Assembly: GCF_016908015.1 (NCBI RefSeq)
Contig: NZ_JAFBDB010000001.1
Span: forward strand, 434,001 to 498,000
DNA from: Clostridium pascui
GTDB lineage: Bacteria; Bacillota; Clostridia; Clostridiales; Clostridiaceae
Direction: 5' to 3'
DNA length: 64,000 nucleotides
In this document: piece by piece, positions 63,073 through 64,000 of the stretch
Layout: every line of letters starts with the position of its first letter
How positions within the stretch are numbered: the first letter of the stretch is position 1
Position numbers and translations under genes: made by a program
Notes under the pieces: generated by a model
Seen by the model: the letters and a program-made list of their open reading frames with translations, nothing else
Database searches by the model: none
Told to the model about the DNA's origin: nothing

Positions 63073-64000
63073 ATATTTATTTATAAAATATTCTTTTCTT
63101 TTCAAAATGTTTTCAAGGGCATATATAAAATAATCAATTTCATCAAAGGTATTATAAAGTGCAAAACTTATTCTTACCATTCCCGGCTTTCTCCAAGACT
63201 TATTGTTTATATTTTCCATAACCTCTTCTTTTGGCACTTTCAGAAGTTGTTGTATATAAGGATGAGCACAAAAACATCCGCTTCTAACACCTATCCCATA
63301 TTCATAGGACAAAGCCTTTGATACAGTTTCATGATACATTCCTTCTACATTGAAAGTAATTATTGATACAGAATTAGAACAGTACTCGGAATATATTTGG
63401 ATACTAGGGATCTTTGATATTTTTTTACAAATATACATTTGAAGATTTTTTTCATAGTTCTCTATATTTTTCATTCCAAGAGCTCTAAGCATTTCTATAG
63501 AGGAAGATAATGCAACTACTCCTAAAACATTAGGACTCCCCGCTTCATCTTTTTCCGGAGTATCACTCCATTTTACAAAGTCATGGGTAACCATGTCCAC
63601 AGTTCCCCCTCCCTTGTAATCCGGTTCAATATCTTTTAATTCATCCTTTCTAACTATAAGCACACCTGTACCAAAAGGAGCATACATCTTGTGTGCTGAA
63701 AAAGCTGCAAAATCTATATGCTCATCTTTTGTTATTCCATTAATATCAAAAGGACAATGTGGTATAAGCTGTGCTCCATCTACAAGTAACTTTGCTCCAT
63801 AGCTATGAACAAGTTTTGCTATTTTGTGTACAGGGTTTTTGTATCCAGTTACATTAGAAGCTCCTGTAACAGCAACTATACCTACTTTTCCATTATAATC
63901 TTTAAGTTTTTTCTCTAAGTCTTCAAGTATTAACATTCCTTTACTATCAACTCTTATATAGTCTATTTTAAATTTTCTCCAAGGAAGATCATTGGAATGA
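63067..64000 (-). CDS. Class V aminotransferase, cysteine-desulfurase-like (5'-truncated by window end)
   Basis: 311 codons, open to the window edge; the reading frame continues past an internal ATG at 63936 with HSNDLPWRKFKIDYIRVDSKG, so the N-terminus lies outside. PLP motifs: TGASNVTGYKNPV, LLVDGAQLIPH and DFAAFSAHKMYAPFGTG (Schiff-base Lys). The C-terminal GIGVRSGCFCAHPY has the Cys expected for sulfur-transfer relatives. It may be a SufS/CsdA-like desulfurase or the related selenocysteine-lyase type; no suf genes are visible. Confidence 0.88.
   Translation of the reverse strand, partial: HSNDLPWRKFKIDYIRVDSKGMLILEDLEKKLKDYNGKVGIVAVTGASNVTGYKNPVHKIAKLVHSYGAKLLVDGAQLIPHCPFDINGITKDEHIDFAAFSAHKMYAPFGTGVLIVRKDELKDIEPDYKGGGTVDMVTHDFVKWSDTPEKDEAGSPNVLGVVALSSSIEMLRALGMKNIENYEKNLQMYICKKISKIPSIQIYSEYCSNSVSIITFNVEGMYHETVSKALSYEYGIGVRSGCFCAHPYIQQLLKVPKEEVMENINNKSWRKPGMVRISFALYNTFDEIDYFIYALENILKRKEYFINKYD

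Noticed and set aside
1-64000. CRISPR arrays, tRNA or rRNA genes, complete insertion sequences
   Set aside because: Looked for repeat-spacer periodicity, tRNA-like cloverleafs with CCA ends and transposase genes; none was convincing in either strand by eye.

Overview
The window is low-GC, densely packed, mostly housekeeping DNA from an anaerobic, spore-forming Firmicute, most likely Clostridium sensu stricto. This rests on the AT-rich sequence, strong AGGAGG-type ribosome binding sites, frequent TTG/GTG starts, spore genes (CotS-like, YyaC-like), the block hfq-miaA-mutL-mutS-miaB beside lexA, and an ohrR/glutathione peroxidase pair. I do not assign a species. All names come from recognising motifs by eye; no search was run.

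Layout. 1-8086 (+): a [NiFe]-hydrogenase maturation operon, hypB(end)-tatA-tatC-hypF-hypC-hypD-hypE, a nickel-permease-like gene and hypX. Together these cover nickel supply and insertion, CN ligand synthesis (HypE/F), Fe(CN)2CO assembly (HypC/D), a CO-ligand enzyme (HypX) and Tat export. 8087-22638 (+ mostly): accessory-looking genes, namely a HEAT-methyltransferase fusion, two small SAM methyltransferases, an AAA ATPase, an ornithine carbamoyltransferase remnant, fructokinase, two MarR regulators with nearby targets, exonuclease III, a Vat-type acetyltransferase, and a coiled-coil gene next to a small alarmone synthetase. This is followed by about 0.9 kb of gene-free DNA with two LexA-type palindromes. 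22787-26347: tyrosine recombinase, Cys-rich protein, lexA, and a PLP enzyme. 26459-33680 (-): hfq, miaA, mutL, mutS, miaB. 33809-43622 (-): GNAT, CotS-like, speD, ispH, cmk, flavoprotein, RpiR regulator, YpmA-like, rluB, a ZIP transporter and a purine permease behind a guanine-class riboswitch. 43855-48809: an unknown protein, a pyruvate-kinase-like protein, spore genes, an ECF-like/ACT pair with an attenuator-like leader, and a polysaccharide deacetylase. 48847-55071 (-): transketolase, YitT, and a VWA/MoxR/DUF4116-type trio. 55216-62542 (-): a ten-gene Mrp/Mbh-type cation/proton antiporter operon. 63067-64000 (-): a truncated cysteine-desulfurase-like gene.

Regulation visible in sequence: LexA boxes at lexA and at an orphan promoter with the same geometry; a 20-bp MarR palindrome filling the -35/-10 spacer of a possibly leaderless marR, repeated before the next gene; a CsoR/CstR-like palindrome after a sigma-A promoter; a purine riboswitch with an unusual J3/1 base; and three 21-bp repeats at exact 28-bp spacing before the recombinase.

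The candidates most worth a second look are the complete hyp/Tat/HypX operon in a clostridial background, the interleaved (pseudoknot) element at 8170-8256, the orphan SOS promoter region 21321-21810, the 28-bp repeat array, the G73 riboswitch and the switch-like leader at 47707-47849.
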